The notes: generated by a model from the sequence alone, not told the origin. A DNA stretch of 64,000 bases from Algivirga pacifica (GCF_039543525.1 NZ_BAABJX010000032.1:124001-188000), one strand, 5' to 3'; shown: positions 42,835-51,607, counted from the stretch's first letter. Numbers and translations: made by a program.

Positions 42835-45447
42835 ATGAAACTTGGTCAAATCTTTTTAACTGTTCTTCTTATTTTTTTAGCAGGAACTTCCACTTTCGCA
42901 CAAGATAATCCAAAAGAAAATGTGCAGTCCGCCGAGCGGATCAAAGAATATAAAGAAGAAATCACTTATATGATTACTTACCTTCAGGAGACTTTTAACT
43001 TCCTGGGGTCAGCAGAAGAAATCGCTGCAGATAAAAGCATTATCATTAACGAAACCTACCTAAAGCTTTTTAGGGATGAAGAAGTACAAATAGAAGATGA
43101 CTTGGACCCTAACCGCCAAGTCCCTACCAATAAAGATGTTCAAGCCTATCTAAAAGATATAGAGTTTTTCTTTGATAGCGCGACCTTCGAGTTCAGAGTT
43201 GAGGAAATCAACCACGGAGTGACAGATGAGGGGACATTGTTCTTCACCGTCAATATGCAGCGTATTCTACATGCTACAACAATTGAAGGAGAAACAATCG
43301 AAGATACAAGGGATCGATTTGCTCAAATCAACCTAGATCCCTATGCCGAGGAGCTAAAAATCGTAAGCTTATACACCACTAAGCTTAAGCAAGAAGAAGA
43401 AAAAGCGAACTGGTGGAACGGCTTACCCCAAGTATGGAAAGACTTTTTAGGGCAAGAGAAGTACTTACAAGACTCTGTGAGTATGCAAGATGTCCTGGCC
43501 GTTCAAGATACGCTATTGTTGCTCAAGGACAGCAGTCAGCTCCCTCTATCCGAGCAGTTCTTTGCTTATATAGATGAGATACGCTCTCAGGAAGAATTAG
43601 ACTTGAGTACTCACAAGGAGTTGGAAAACTTAGAGCCCGTTAGCAAAATGCGTAAGCTGAAGAAGCTTAACATTGACGGTCTAGCGGTAAAAGACTTGGT
43701 TCCTTTAAGAAGCCTGACGCACTTGCAATACCTCAATTGCTCCAATACACAAGTAAGAGACCTCAGTCCTTTGCAATACTGCAATAGCATGGTTTCCTTG
43801 AATATTTCTAATACCCTACTTTACGATCTATCAGCCTTAGTACACTTGTCAGAGTTGGAAGAACTTAATATTTCTTACACGCCAACTACCGATCTAAGTC
43901 CTATTGCTGCCTTGATCAACCTTCAGAAATTGAATATCTCTGAGGTTAATGCAGATGACCTTAGTCCTCTTAGTAGCCTAACGGTACTAAAGGAATTAGA
44001 CCTTTCTGGTACTGCCGTAAATACACTTAACGAAGTTGGTAAGGTTCCTTCTTTAGAACGCCTGGACATAAGCCGTACCGGAGTAAAAGACTTATTTCCT
44101 ATTCAAGCTCTAAAGAATCTAAAGCAACTATTTGCAGACCATACCTCTATAGAGGATCTAATGCCTTTGCAAAATCTTACTGACCTTGAGCGTATTTATT
44201 GCGATGGTACCTATGTCGGAAACCGTATGGCGCTTCAGTTTATGCGTCAACAACCTAAAACGCTGGTAATCTATGATTCCCAACAATTAAGAAGATGGTG
44301 GAATGACTTATCAGCTCCCTGGGTAAAAGTATTTGCTGATACTTACCAAGAGAACACTGGCGTAGCATTACAAGACTCTTTAACGAAAGAAGCCTTACAA
44401 CGTATTGCTAATTTCTCTAGTATAGACCTCTCCAACAACAAGGAGATCCAAAGTCTTGCGCCTTTAAGTAACCTTGTCAACCTAAAAGAACTGCATATTG
44501 ACAGTACCTCAATTAGCAGCCTCAGAGGCATTGAAGGTCTATACTCTCTGGAAACCATTACAGCTAACTACAGTCAAATCAAAGACCTTTCAAGCATCCG
44601 TACCTTAACGGACTTGAAGATCCTAGAAGTTTCCAACACTTTAGTGGATGACCTACAGAGCCTAAGGGTAATGTCAGAACTAGAGCAACTTAACGTTTCC
44701 AATACCAAGGTATACGACATTATGCCTCTTGTCACCTTGCAAAAACTTAAACTACTTAACCTGGAGGGCACTGAAGTAGTGGAAAAACAAGCTGAGCAAT
44801 TTGCCATTAGTCACGAACAATGCCTGGTATTATACAGGGAAAAGGCCCTGACAGATTGGTGGAGTAAACTTTCACCTGAATGGAAAGCCATTTTCCAAAA
44901 GAAGTACAGCTTAGACACTCCTCCTACGAGCGTACAACTACACCAAATAGGCATGACTCCTTCCCTAGACTTGGGGTACACCAACCTTAAAGATATTTAT
45001 CCATTAGGGATGCTTCCTAACCTCAGAAAGCTAAACCTTACAGAGCTAAAGCTAACCGATATTTTAGTGATTGCTCAACTTAAGGAGTTGGAAAGCCTTA
45101 TCTGTAGACGATTGTCCGTAGAGGACCTATCCCCTATCGCGCAACTTCCAAAACTCAAAACATTGGACGTTTCAGAATGTGGAATAGATGATCTGGATTT
45201 TGTATCGAGCTTATATACATTGGAAGAGCTAAGGGTATCCGGTAATAACGACCTTAGTTCCTTAAAAGATTTAAAAAACCTTAGGGATCTAAAGAAGCTG
45301 GATTGTTCTAGTACCAATGTCAAAAAACTAAAATACCTGTATGAACTGACACAATTGGAGTCTATTAAATGTTATAACAGCAGAGTGAGCAGTAGCCGTG
45401 CGGCAGACTTAAAGGCAGCGATTCCTGCATGTGAAGTTAGCTTTTAA
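42835..45447 (+). CDS. Large secreted leucine-rich-repeat protein with repeated WW-type linker modules
   Basis: The ATG at 42835 gives MKLGQIFLTVLLIFLAGTST then FAQ, a Sec signal; a TTG two codons upstream is unlikely. Residues about 20-190 form an N-terminal domain resembling the protein encoded at 41089. Three blocks follow, each opened by a motif WWxxLxxxWxxxF at 193 (WWNGLPQVWKDF), 488 (WWNDLSAPWVKVF) and 675 (WWSKLSPEWKAIF). Each is followed by 21-22-residue leucine-rich repeats of the SDS22/internalin type (LTHLQYLNCSNTQVRDLSPL, LSELEELNISYTPTTDLSPI). It should be an elongated, exported protein-binding solenoid. No T9SS sorting domain is seen at the C-terminus. The ligand is unknown. 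Confidence 0.88.
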   Translation: MKLGQIFLTVLLIFLAGTSTFAQDNPKENVQSAERIKEYKEEITYMITYLQETFNFLGSAEEIAADKSIIINETYLKLFRDEEVQIEDDLDPNRQVPTNKDVQAYLKDIEFFFDSATFEFRVEEINHGVTDEGTLFFTVNMQRILHATTIEGETIEDTRDRFAQINLDPYAEELKIVSLYTTKLKQEEEKANWWNGLPQVWKDFLGQEKYLQDSVSMQDVLAVQDTLLLLKDSSQLPLSEQFFAYIDEIRSQEELDLSTHKELENLEPVSKMRKLKKLNIDGLAVKDLVPLRSLTHLQYLNCSNTQVRDLSPLQYCNSMVSLNISNTLLYDLSALVHLSELEELNISYTPTTDLSPIAALINLQKLNISEVNADDLSPLSSLTVLKELDLSGTAVNTLNEVGKVPSLERLDISRTGVKDLFPIQALKNLKQLFADHTSIEDLMPLQNLTDLERIYCDGTYVGNRMALQFMRQQPKTLVIYDSQQLRRWWNDLSAPWVKVFADTYQENTGVALQDSLTKEALQRIANFSSIDLSNNKEIQSLAPLSNLVNLKELHIDSTSISSLRGIEGLYSLETITANYSQIKDLSSIRTLTDLKILEVSNTLVDDLQSLRVMSELEQLNVSNTKVYDIMPLVTLQKLKLLNLEGTEVVEKQAEQFAISHEQCLVLYREKALTDWWSKLSPEWKAIFQKKYSLDTPPTSVQLHQIGMTPSLDLGYTNLKDIYPLGMLPNLRKLNLTELKLTDILVIAQLKELESLICRRLSVEDLSPIAQLPKLKTLDVSECGIDDLDFVSSLYTLEELRVSGNNDLSSLKDLKNLRDLKKLDCSSTNVKKLKYLYELTQLESIKCYNSRVSSSRAADLKAAIPACEVSF

Positions 45448-45485
45448 GCGTAGGCTTTTTTGTCAAGTCTACAGATTTATATTTT

Positions 45486-45531
45486 GGTTATCGGTTATCG
45501 CTTACACGTAATAAGCGATAACCGATAAACC
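45486..45531. repeat. Word-iterated inverted repeat (GGTTATC word), terminator-like
   Basis: TTATCGGTTATCGCTTA pairs perfectly with TAAGCGATAACCGATAA (17 bp, 7-base loop), 40 bases past the LRR gene stop. The stem is itself two copies of GGTTATCG. Confidence 0.85.
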
Positions 45532-45598
45532 TTTAACACAGGGTACGTCTTTTCTCTTTTAGAGAAAGAGGTACTTTTCTAATTATTAATAATAACAA

Positions 45599-46081
45599 AT
45601 GAGTAATTACTTTTCAGAACAAGAAGTCTCTACCCTAAAAAGCTTAGAGGGTACCCCTATAGAGCATGTGATTTATCATGTATGGACCAATGTGGCTCAA
45701 AAAGGAGAACTCTTCGAAAGCCTGGATTGGCTGGAACTACGTTTTCCTAATCAAGAAAGAATATTCCTTAGTGGGGGTATGGAAAGCGATAGTATTAAGC
45801 TGGTAGACTTTGACTTACGAACAGAAAAAGAAGCGATTGAAAAACAGTTCAGTGGGCAGGTAGAGATCCGTAGCTATATTGTTAACGAGATGGAGCTATG
45901 GAAACCTGCTGTCAACAAACCTATCCGAGAAATCCGTCTAAGCGGTGCTGGAGGGCACTTCTTAAATGACGAGTTCATTATAACCGTAGACAGTGAAGAA
46001 GAGGATGAAGAATTTTATCATCTAATGATCTCTTTAAGCTCTGAAGAAGGACTTTTGGTAGAGCTTCATGAAGATATATAA
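45599..46081 (+). CDS. Hypothetical protein
   Basis: An acidic 160-residue protein without signal or membrane segment (PIEHVIYHVWTNVAQKGEL, LDWLELRFPNQERIFLSGGM, IREIRLSGAGGHFLNDEF). The alternating hydrophobic pattern predicts a small beta-rich cytoplasmic fold. It precedes hisI by 55 bases on the same strand and could share its transcript. No family is recognised. Confidence 0.72.
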   Translation: MSNYFSEQEVSTLKSLEGTPIEHVIYHVWTNVAQKGELFESLDWLELRFPNQERIFLSGGMESDSIKLVDFDLRTEKEAIEKQFSGQVEIRSYIVNEMELWKPAVNKPIREIRLSGAGGHFLNDEFIITVDSEEEDEEFYHLMISLSSEEGLLVELHEDI

Positions 46082-46136
46082 CTAATAAACGATTTAATAA
46101 AATAACTAACACTTAGCGTCATGCTAATTATTTCTT

Positions 46137-46535
46137 ATGGAAAATCATATAACACAACCACTTAAGCTGGATTTTGAAAAAAGAGGAGGACTCTTACCTG
46201 CCATCGTACAAGACATTGACACCCAAAAAGTATTGATGCTAGGATATGTGAATGAAGAGGCAATTAAGAAAAGTATTCTAACGGGATATGCCACCTTCTA
46301 CAGTACTTCTCGCCAAGAACTATGGACCAAAGGAGAAACCTCAGGAGATCTTCTAGCCGTTACTGAGATTCGTGTAGATTGTGATCAGGATGCTATTCTG
46401 ATGATGGTCCGCATGCTGGGCACTGGTGCTTGTCATACTAAGAAAGAAGATGGCTCACACCGAGAGTCTTGTTTTTATCGCAAAGTAGCAGATATCGAAA
46501 AAGGATTACTCAGCATTTTGGAAGGAGAGGAATAA
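46137..46535 (+). CDS. hisI: Phosphoribosyl-AMP cyclohydrolase
   Basis: Third step of histidine biosynthesis, opening the adenine ring of PR-AMP. The pattern is complete: LPAIVQDIDTQKVLMLGYVN, YSTSRQELWTKGETSGD, RVDCDQDAILMMV (metal-binding Cys/Asp), GACHTKKED and SCFYR (zinc Cys). The length of 132 residues fits the stand-alone enzyme; the PR-ATP pyrophosphohydrolase (HisE) domain fused in many bacteria is absent. The other his genes are not nearby. A SelW-like gene starts one base after its stop. Confidence 0.95.
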   Translation: MENHITQPLKLDFEKRGGLLPAIVQDIDTQKVLMLGYVNEEAIKKSILTGYATFYSTSRQELWTKGETSGDLLAVTEIRVDCDQDAILMMVRMLGTGACHTKKEDGSHRESCFYRKVADIEKGLLSILEGEE

Positions 46536-46536
46536 G

Positions 46537-46815
46537 ATGGAAAAAGCAATTGTTGAAATTCGATATTGTACGCTATGCCAATGGCTTTTTCGGGCCACTT
46601 GGATGGCGCAAGAACTGCTAAATACATTCTCTCAGGAATTGGGACAAGTACAGCTTACTCCTGTACAAGGGGGAATCTATGAAATCTGGATCAACGGTAC
46701 GTTGGTCTTCTCTTTCAAGGAGGAAAGACGCTTTCCTGAGCCTAAAGAGATCAAGCAGATGGTGAGGGATGTGATTGCTCCAGAAAAAAATCTCGGGCAT
46801 TCTGATAAAAAATAA
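46537..46815 (+). CDS. SelT/SelW/SelH-family (Rdx) thioredoxin-like redox protein, Cys form
   Basis: VEIRYCTLCQWLFRATWMAQ contains the CxxC redox pair (YCTLCQW) at the N-terminal end of a thioredoxin-like fold; LTPVQGGIYEIWINGTLVFS and RRFPEPKEIKQMVRD complete the Rdx pattern. Eukaryotic members carry selenocysteine at the second position; here it is Cys, and no in-frame TGA is present. It is coupled to hisI by a one-base gap with GGAGAGG upstream of its ATG. The partner and substrate are unknown. Confidence 0.88.
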   Translation: MEKAIVEIRYCTLCQWLFRATWMAQELLNTFSQELGQVQLTPVQGGIYEIWINGTLVFSFKEERRFPEPKEIKQMVRDVIAPEKNLGHSDKK

Positions 46816-46894
46816 AAGGTAAGAGGTAAAAAGTAAAAGGTCTTTTTACCTCTTACTTTTCGCCTCTTACCTATTACTTTTTACCTTTTACCTG
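46814..46894. repeat. Word-iterated inverted repeat (GGTAAAA word) between convergent genes
   Basis: The left arm AGGTAAGAGGTAAAAAGTAA (and AAGGT) faces the right arm TTTTTACCTCTTACTTTT and CCTCTTACC, ACTTTTTACCTTTTACCT. Several registers of pairing are possible. It fills the gap between the SelW-like gene and the ferredoxin and can act as a terminator for both. Confidence 0.8.
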
Positions 46895-46902
46895 AAAAAG
46901 CC

Positions 46903-47250
46903 TTATTCAGCATGTAACCATGCTTTCTTTGCCAGTAGTTCATCTTCTTCCTCTACATAGTCAGGATCATCCACACAACAGTCCACCGGACAAACTGCCG
47001 CACATTGTGGCTCTTCATGGAAACCTACACACTCCGTACACTTATCAGGTACGATGTAATAGAATTCATCCGATACTGGCTCTTGAGCTGCCTGCCCATC
47101 AATACTTGAGCCGTCTTCCATCTCAACTGTATCCAAAGCAGTACCATCTGCCCATGTCCACTCTACTCCCGGTTCATAGATTGCCGTATTTGGGCACTCT
47201 GGCTCACATGCGCCACAGTTGATACACTCATCAGTGATAATAATCGCCAT
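46903..47250 (-). CDS. 2[4Fe-4S] ferredoxin
   Basis: The N-terminal cluster motif CINCGACEPECPNTAI (CxxCxxCxxxCP) and the C-terminal CTECVGFHEEPQCAAVCPVD (CxxC-x8-CxxxCP) match Alvin-type (long) bacterial ferredoxins, which have low and split reduction potentials. The 115-residue length, with a 45-residue acidic insert between clusters, is larger than the ~80 usual. It is a soluble electron carrier. It is divergent from an acyl-CoA reductase gene, which may be a clue to its partner. Confidence 0.94.
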   Translation of the reverse strand: MAIIITDECINCGACEPECPNTAIYEPGVEWTWADGTALDTVEMEDGSSIDGQAAQEPVSDEFYYIVPDKCTECVGFHEEPQCAAVCPVDCCVDDPDYVEEEDELLAKKAWLHAE

Positions 47251-47300
47251 AACTCACTCTCTTTTTTTTAATAATTCAATTTGTTCGGCTTCAGTTCCGA

Positions 47301-47308
47301 CAAATATA
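47301..47308 (-). promoter_or_regulatory. Putative -7 promoter element of the ferredoxin gene (TATATTTG)
   Basis: Exact TAnnTTTG on the minus strand, 51 bases before the ferredoxin ATG. Confidence 0.5.
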
Positions 47309-47498
47309 CATTGTCTGTCTCGAAAGATAAATATCTTATCTCAGTTTTATTACAAAAATAAGATTATTACCCTATAGACTTTGTATAGTTTTAATCTTTT
47401 TACAATTATTTTTGAAATAACCTAAATATAAGGACTCTCCTAGTATAGGTTTCTAGATTATAACCTTCCAAAAAGAAAACAGTTTAGGGTATAATCCT

Positions 47499-47506
47499 TA
47501 TTTTTG
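47499..47506 (+). promoter_or_regulatory. Putative -7 promoter element of the acyl-CoA reductase gene (TATTTTTG)
   Basis: Exact TAnnTTTG, 43 bases before the ATG at 47549. The TTG at 47504 lies inside this element, which argues against that codon as the start. Confidence 0.5.
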
Positions 47507-47548
47507 TCAAAAAATAGGAGAACTATCATACTTATAGATAAAGCCATT

Positions 47549-48568
47549 ATGACATTAGAACAGAGAGTACAGGCATTTGTGACATTAGGAGAAAAAATTT
47601 CCACTCTCCCAACCTATGATATCGATTACCTGGTAAGAGGAGCATCTTCAGAAAATGGATGGTTTGATGAAGAAAGCGTAAAAGCAGCCTTGAAAGGTAT
47701 CAGTGTCATTCTAGAAGCATCTACTCTTGAGGAATGGGTGAACAAATATACCTTATCCAATACCTTTACCGACAAACACATCCTGGTGATCATGGCCGGA
47801 AACATCCCCTTGGTTGGATTCCACGATGCTTTCACCACCCTATTAAGTGGACATAAATTACTGGCTAAACTTGGCTCCCAAGATACTTTCCTGATGAAAT
47901 GGATCTTGAGAGAACTACAAGAAATTGCTCCTGATTTTACTTCTCAGATCACCTTCCTGGAAGGAAAAGCAGAACAAGTAGATGGCGTTATTGCTACAGG
48001 CTCAGATAATAGTGCCCGTTACTTTCAAAGCTATTTTGGGAAATATCCTAATATTATCCGTAAAAACAGGACTTCTATCGCGGTCATTAAAGGAGATGAA
48101 TCCGCTGAAACACTAGGTCGTTTACAAGAAGATATTCTTCGTTACTATGGTTTGGGGTGTCGAAATATCTCCAAAATCTACATTCCAGAAGGATATGACC
48201 TTAAACCACTTCTAGGAGCATTGGAAAAACCGGCAATGAACTGTATCCAAAATCATAAATACAGTAACAATTACGACTATAATAAGTCGGTATATCTCGT
48301 CAACAAAGTTCCCCACTTGGATAACGGCGGACTAATGATGAGAGAAACCTCTGAGCTAGTCTCCCCTATTGCCGTAACATTCTATGAAACCTATCAAAAT
48401 GGGGCAGAGCTAAAGCAAATACTGGACACTCAGAAAGAGAAAATCCAGTGTATTGTTACTGATGGACAATGGTTGGCAGGCAGCTATAACTTTGGAGATG
48501 CCCAATACCCCAAAGTAGATGACTATGCCGATGGAGTAGATACGATGGCCTTTTTGCAATCTTTATAA
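47549..48568 (+). CDS. Acyl-CoA reductase (LuxC family)
   Basis: An NAD(P)H-dependent reductase of the aldehyde dehydrogenase superfamily, expected to reduce an acyl-CoA or acyl-ACP to the aldehyde. HILVIMAGNIPLVGFHDAFT, VIATGSDNSARYFQSYFGKY, YYGLGCRNISKIYIP (with the catalytic Cys) and NHKYSNNYDYNKSVYL match Bacteroidota members. I prefer the ATG at 47549 (MTLEQRVQAF, 339 residues) over an upstream TTG. The head-to-head ferredoxin shares the 298-base promoter region. The product may feed aldehyde or alcohol lipid synthesis; that part is inference. Confidence 0.88.
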   Translation: MTLEQRVQAFVTLGEKISTLPTYDIDYLVRGASSENGWFDEESVKAALKGISVILEASTLEEWVNKYTLSNTFTDKHILVIMAGNIPLVGFHDAFTTLLSGHKLLAKLGSQDTFLMKWILRELQEIAPDFTSQITFLEGKAEQVDGVIATGSDNSARYFQSYFGKYPNIIRKNRTSIAVIKGDESAETLGRLQEDILRYYGLGCRNISKIYIPEGYDLKPLLGALEKPAMNCIQNHKYSNNYDYNKSVYLVNKVPHLDNGGLMMRETSELVSPIAVTFYETYQNGAELKQILDTQKEKIQCIVTDGQWLAGSYNFGDAQYPKVDDYADGVDTMAFLQSL

Positions 48569-48571
48569 AAG

Positions 48572-48616
48572 TATAGCCGCTATAAAAGTACGGCCGCGCC
48601 ACTGGCGCGGCCGTAC
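48572..48616. terminator. GC-rich hairpin after the acyl-CoA reductase gene
   Basis: TATAG-CCG-CTATA (48572-48584), then GTACGGCCGCGCC-ACT-GGCGCGGCCGTAC (48588-48616), a perfect 13-bp stem with 3-base loop. It starts 4 bases after the stop codon. There is no T-tract, but the stem is the most stable short hairpin in the window. Confidence 0.65.
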
Positions 48617-48721
48617 GTGTTATATAAGCTTTGAAAGTATCATGGCTTTAGGTAGGTAGAAAAAAAGAATTTTAACTATCTTAATAGCTTCATTTTTTAC
48701 GATCATCAATACCTCATTTTT

Positions 48722-50938
48722 ATGCTAAAATCTATTTTTTACTTTTTAAACAGCATTGGGCTTTTACTTTTTTTGACCTCGACAGCTGTTTCCCAAGAAA
48801 ACATCAATCCTAAAAAATTAACCGGTAACTGGTACGGAGACTTTGTGTTGGCATCCGGCAATGGGCAGCACCAAATGTTGCTCTCCATAACCGATTATGA
48901 CAAGAAAGCAAAGGAACTGAAAGGAACAATCCTTTGGCCTGATTATCATTATAGTAAAACTTCTTTTACAGGAGAACTCAAAGAACAGGAATTGATTATT
49001 ACTGAAGACCACCTTCTTCAGGGTGCCTTAATGGAAATGGGAAACTTCTCATTTTCCCTTAATACCGATGGGCAACTAACGGGAAAAGACCTCAAACATG
49101 GGCATACGCTAATACTCAAGAAAGAAAAGGAGTTCTCCAAAGAGGAGCTCGCAACTATTCAAAAGTATGTAGCGGAGCAGAAAGAATACTTCGGTGAAAT
49201 CATCATAGAACAAGAGGAAATTGACATCAATACCGATGAGCTACTAGCCCCACGTAGTCAAACCACCTATACCGATGATGACTTCTATATGATCGATGGC
49301 GCCATGGGAGTAGAAAACATGAAACTTCCCTTTAAAACTACTTTTTCCGGTGCCGGAAAATACATGTATATGGAAGTTGAACTCATGGGAGCCAAGATGC
49401 TTCAAGTTCAAAATGAAAAAGAAAAATGGAGTTACAACCCTCTAAATAAGAAATTAGAAGTCAATCCTATTGAAGAAGGTGACGACACTGACGATGAGTT
49501 CAGTAATATCCACTTTGGAAGTGATGAAATTAGACAAAAGCTCGCAGAGGGGTATAGAATCACCTCTGTAAGAAATGCTATGGTGCATGGCACCCCTACT
49601 TACCGCTTATTGTTTGAGCATGAAGAGGATGCTCCTTTTACCTTTTTCTTTGATAAAAAGAGCAAACTACCTTACCGAAAGGTTTTGGAAGGTGAAAGTA
49701 CGATGTACTATGATTACCAGCAGCTGGAAGCTGATTTTGCACCTACTCGAATGGTGATGCTTGGTCAGCAAAAAATGACCCTTTCTTTTACTCAGTTCAA
49801 AAAGATTGAACTAAGCGACTATAGTTTATTTGAAGTACCTAAATCCTTGGAGCAAGAGAAGGCTCAACGTCCTACCCCTTCACATAAAGACCTTAATGCC
49901 CAAGGCAATGCTTTGATTACTGAAGGAAAGACAGAAGAAGCGATCACCTATTACAATAGAGCAATTCAGTTGAAGCCTAACAATTGGGTTTACCTGGACA
50001 ACCGAGCAGGAGCCAAACTTCAAAATGGAGATCTTTACGGTGCATTGGTCGATATTGAAAAAGCACTGGAGTTAAATCCTAACTATTTGAATGCGATCAA
50101 TCACAGGGGAGTTATCAAACATAAGATGGGCGATATTGATGCAGCCATCAAAGACTTCGAACTTGCTGCAGAAGTTGATAGCACAGCCGCTCAACCACTT
50201 GCCAATCTTGCCTATATCCACATGCAGAAACAGGACTTCCAGAAAGCTTGTGACGTAATGAAAACACTGGTGCAACATCATGACTCAGTAGGCATGTACC
50301 ATAGAGATTACGGTATTACCTTAGCGCAGGTAAAAGAATATGAAAAAGCAATTGTGCAGTACGACATAGCTGCTGAGATGGAGGGAGAGAATGCGACCAT
50401 ATACAATTACAGAGGAATATCTTACTATCAGTTAGAGCAGTACGAGCAAGCCTATGAGAACTTCTTGGCTGCCCATAAACTGAATCCTAAAGATATCACT
50501 ATGCTCACGAATGTAGGACAGTTACAACAAGAGCTCGAAAAATATGGGGAGGCTGTGAAATCCTTCAAAAAAATCTTGAAACTGGAAGAAAATAACGAAA
50601 AAGCACAATTTGAACTAGCAAGGTCATACCACTTCAACGGGGACTTCGATAAGGCCATGAAAGCCTACAATGAGCTGATGGACCTCAACAGCCAGAATGC
50701 TTATTATTACGATGCCAGAGCTTACCTGAAAAAGGATATGGATCTTAAGAAGGAAGCTATTGAGGACTTCACAACCTCTATTGCCCTATATGACGAGGAC
50801 GCAGAGACTTACTACCAAAGAGGGCTCCTACATGTAGAAGTGTTCAATAACCATAAGGCTTGTCTGGACTTTGAGCGTGCCTTAGAGCTTAAGCACCCTG
50901 AAGCAGAGAAGATGTTGGAAGAGCATTGCAAGATGTAA
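48722..50938 (+). CDS. Secreted protein with LolA-like and TPR domains
   Basis: The signal (SIGLLLFLTSTAVS then Q) is followed by a beta-rich lipocalin-like segment (about 30-140: LTGNWYGDFVLASGNGQHQM, SFTGELKEQELIITE). Residues about 185-380 resemble outer-membrane lipoprotein-sorting (LolA/LppX-like) sequence (MKLPFKTTFSGAGKYMYMEV, PTYRLLFEHEEDAPFTFFFD, KLPYRKVLEGESTMYYDYQQ). Eight or more TPRs run from about 395 to 735 (NNWVYLDNRAGAKLQNGDLY, ALVDIEKALELNPNYLNAIN). It is probably a periplasmic protein assembling or monitoring envelope complexes. The domain names are pattern-based. Confidence 0.83.
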   Translation: MLKSIFYFLNSIGLLLFLTSTAVSQENINPKKLTGNWYGDFVLASGNGQHQMLLSITDYDKKAKELKGTILWPDYHYSKTSFTGELKEQELIITEDHLLQGALMEMGNFSFSLNTDGQLTGKDLKHGHTLILKKEKEFSKEELATIQKYVAEQKEYFGEIIIEQEEIDINTDELLAPRSQTTYTDDDFYMIDGAMGVENMKLPFKTTFSGAGKYMYMEVELMGAKMLQVQNEKEKWSYNPLNKKLEVNPIEEGDDTDDEFSNIHFGSDEIRQKLAEGYRITSVRNAMVHGTPTYRLLFEHEEDAPFTFFFDKKSKLPYRKVLEGESTMYYDYQQLEADFAPTRMVMLGQQKMTLSFTQFKKIELSDYSLFEVPKSLEQEKAQRPTPSHKDLNAQGNALITEGKTEEAITYYNRAIQLKPNNWVYLDNRAGAKLQNGDLYGALVDIEKALELNPNYLNAINHRGVIKHKMGDIDAAIKDFELAAEVDSTAAQPLANLAYIHMQKQDFQKACDVMKTLVQHHDSVGMYHRDYGITLAQVKEYEKAIVQYDIAAEMEGENATIYNYRGISYYQLEQYEQAYENFLAAHKLNPKDITMLTNVGQLQQELEKYGEAVKSFKKILKLEENNEKAQFELARSYHFNGDFDKAMKAYNELMDLNSQNAYYYDARAYLKKDMDLKKEAIEDFTTSIALYDEDAETYYQRGLLHVEVFNNHKACLDFERALELKHPEAEKMLEEHCKM

Positions 50939-51071
50939 GTAGAATAAGAATTAGGGAAGCTTCAGTTTAAAAGATACATTAAAGTAGCCTATCACTCGAT
51001 TAACATAAGACATAGGTCAAAAACACAAAGTCTTAGAAGAATCTAAAAAGTGTATTTAATTAAAATCGTGG

Positions 51072-51392
51072 ATGATATTTTTTTACATCTTAAAAGGACT
51101 TGTGCTACTAATACAAGTGCATATCACATTAGTTATTGCTTGGTTAATTCTTAGTTTTATTATTAAGTACAATTTTAATCTAAGTGTTTTAACAAGAGAA
51201 GATGGTAAGTATTCAAAGAGTAAAGATGTTTCAATCATTATAGATAATAATAATGATAACTTAAGATTGATTAAATATCTTAAACTCTTTAGGGTTATAG
51301 TAGTGATATTAAGTTATTCCAGTCGATTTTTTTGGCTCGGGCTATCACTATTAATTCTTTCAGGAATTACCTTCAATTTAATTTTATATTAA
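51072..51392 (+). CDS. Small membrane protein of unknown function
   Basis: 106 residues with two strongly hydrophobic segments (about 5-30, LVLLIQVHITLVIAWLILSF; about 72-104, VIVVILSYSSRFFWLGLSLL) flanking a polar, Asn/Asp/Lys-rich loop. The base composition is clearly more AT-rich than its neighbours, with many ATT/ATA/AAT codons, suggesting recent gain or relaxed selection. It stands alone with its own strong terminator. No family is recognised. Confidence 0.62.
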   Translation: MIFFYILKGLVLLIQVHITLVIAWLILSFIIKYNFNLSVLTREDGKYSKSKDVSIIIDNNNDNLRLIKYLKLFRVIVVILSYSSRFFWLGLSLLILSGITFNLILY

Positions 51393-51432
51393 AAGCCTCA
51401 TTCACACACAGTATATCCGAATGAGCAATGTC

Positions 51433-51471
51433 AATGGAAGGCTAGCTATATCTACTAGCCTTCCATTTTTT
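51433..51471 (+). terminator. Intrinsic terminator
   Basis: AATGGAAGGCTAG and CTAGCCTTCCATT pair perfectly (13 bp, 9-base loop), running into TTTTTT, 40 bases past the stop at 51392. Confidence 0.9.
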
Positions 51472-51530
51472 ATACAAGCATATTGGTGTAAGGAGCATAG
51501 TCCTACAAATCCTTTTCAATCTAATGTCAA

Positions 51531-51607
51531 ATCCCATTTATGGACGCCATGTAATGGGATAAACAATTACAGCGATGGGTGCGGACTGCAGGTCTTTCAA
51601 CCCATCG
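51531..51607. repeat. Two imperfect hairpins
   Basis: ATCCCATT ... ATGG-ACG-CCAT ... AATGGGAT (51531-51560) includes the ACGCCATGTAATGG word also seen, reversed, in the GTTGA-family repeats. CGATGGGT ... ACCCATCG (51573-51607) follows. Confidence 0.65.

Noticed and set aside
46137..46535. Bifunctional HisIE
   Set aside because: The 132-residue product ends after the cyclohydrolase domain; the following gene is SelW-like, not HisE.
46537..46815. Selenoprotein gene
   Set aside because: The family has selenocysteine members, but here the motif is CxxC and no in-frame TGA or SECIS-like need exists.
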